From positions 1 to 5,122 of the forward strand of contig VBGO01000186.1 in the NCBI GenBank assembly GCA_005882525.1: 5,122 bases of DNA, read 5' to 3'. The stretch is from Chloroflexota bacterium. Its GTDB lineage: Bacteria; Chloroflexota; Dormibacteria; CF-121. Under the pieces are notes generated by a model. That model was not told where the DNA came from and searched no databases. It saw nothing but the letters and a program-made list of their open reading frames with translations. Numbering within the stretch: position 1 is the first letter of the stretch; every line of letters begins with the position of its first letter. Positions 5,031 to 5,122 of the stretch are shown piece by piece. A program made the position numbers and the translations under genes.

Positions 5031-5122
5031 GTGACCGGAGCCGACATGATCCTGGAAGCGCTGGAGCGCGAGGGTGTCGAGTACATCTTCGGCTACCCGG
5101 GCGGCGCTAACCTGCCGATCTA
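5031..5122 (+). CDS. ilvB: Acetolactate synthase large subunit, N-terminal fragment (gene continues beyond window)
   Basis: This is the thiamine-diphosphate enzyme that condenses two pyruvates to acetolactate (Val/Leu) or pyruvate with 2-oxobutyrate to acetohydroxybutyrate (Ile), the first common step of branched-chain amino acid synthesis. Only 30 codons are present. TGADMILEALEREGVE followed by FGYPGGANLPIY matches the start of the pyrimidine-binding TPP domain, with the conserved GYPGGA at residues 21-26. GTG at 5031 is preferred because family members have a (T/S)GA(E/D) stretch just after the start; AAAGGAG (5012-5018) lies 12 bases upstream, a little far. ATG at 5046 has GGAG (5037-5040) five bases upstream and is the alternative start. 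The catalytic Glu lies beyond the edge. Other TPP enzymes with this fold are possible but unlikely given the leader and leuCD context. Confidence 0.92.
   Translation, partial: MTGADMILEALEREGVEYIFGYPGGANLPI

Overview
The window is GC-rich, compact bacterial DNA. Start codons include GTG, most genes lack a strong Shine-Dalgarno (SD) sequence, and several short secreted lipoproteins are present, one with a DUF4232-like domain. This suits a high-GC soil or environmental lineage such as Actinomycetota, Dormibacterota or Chloroflexota. The sequence alone does not settle which.

Left half (1-2801): three predicted lipoprotein genes of unknown function. The first reads leftward off the window edge. 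Its signal peptide (start at 438) and its body lie in different frames, and a one-base shift at a CCCC run on its coding strand (328-331) would join them. The second (542-1525) is divergent from it and follows a leader region packed with inverted repeats. The third (1677-2801) follows in the same direction and looks like a secreted beta-propeller.

Right half (2803-5122): branched-chain amino acid biosynthesis. leuC and leuD, the two subunits of isopropylmalate isomerase (leucine branch), form a gap-free minus-strand operon (4767 to 2803). It ends tail to tail with the third lipoprotein gene, one base apart. A plus-strand intrinsic terminator for the lipoprotein gene appears to lie inside the last leuD codons.

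Divergent from leuC is the start of ilvB, the acetolactate synthase large subunit (common Val/Leu/Ile pathway), which runs off the right edge. Between them lies the most informative element of the window, a classical-looking transcription attenuator. It consists of a 27-codon leader peptide (4861-4944) with 10 Leu/Val/Ile codons among residues 7-20, a very stable GC-rich terminator hairpin with a GAAA tetraloop (4969-4995), and an upstream GGGGGC that can pair with the terminator's GCCCCC arm as an antiterminator. A TTGTG-N7-CACAA dyad sits about midway between the inferred divergent promoters and may be a shared operator. The inferred logic is that shortage of branched-chain amino acids stalls the leader ribosome, blocks the terminator and turns on ilvB, while leuCD is read from the other side of the same control region.

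No tRNA, rRNA, CRISPR array, insertion sequence or phage gene was seen.
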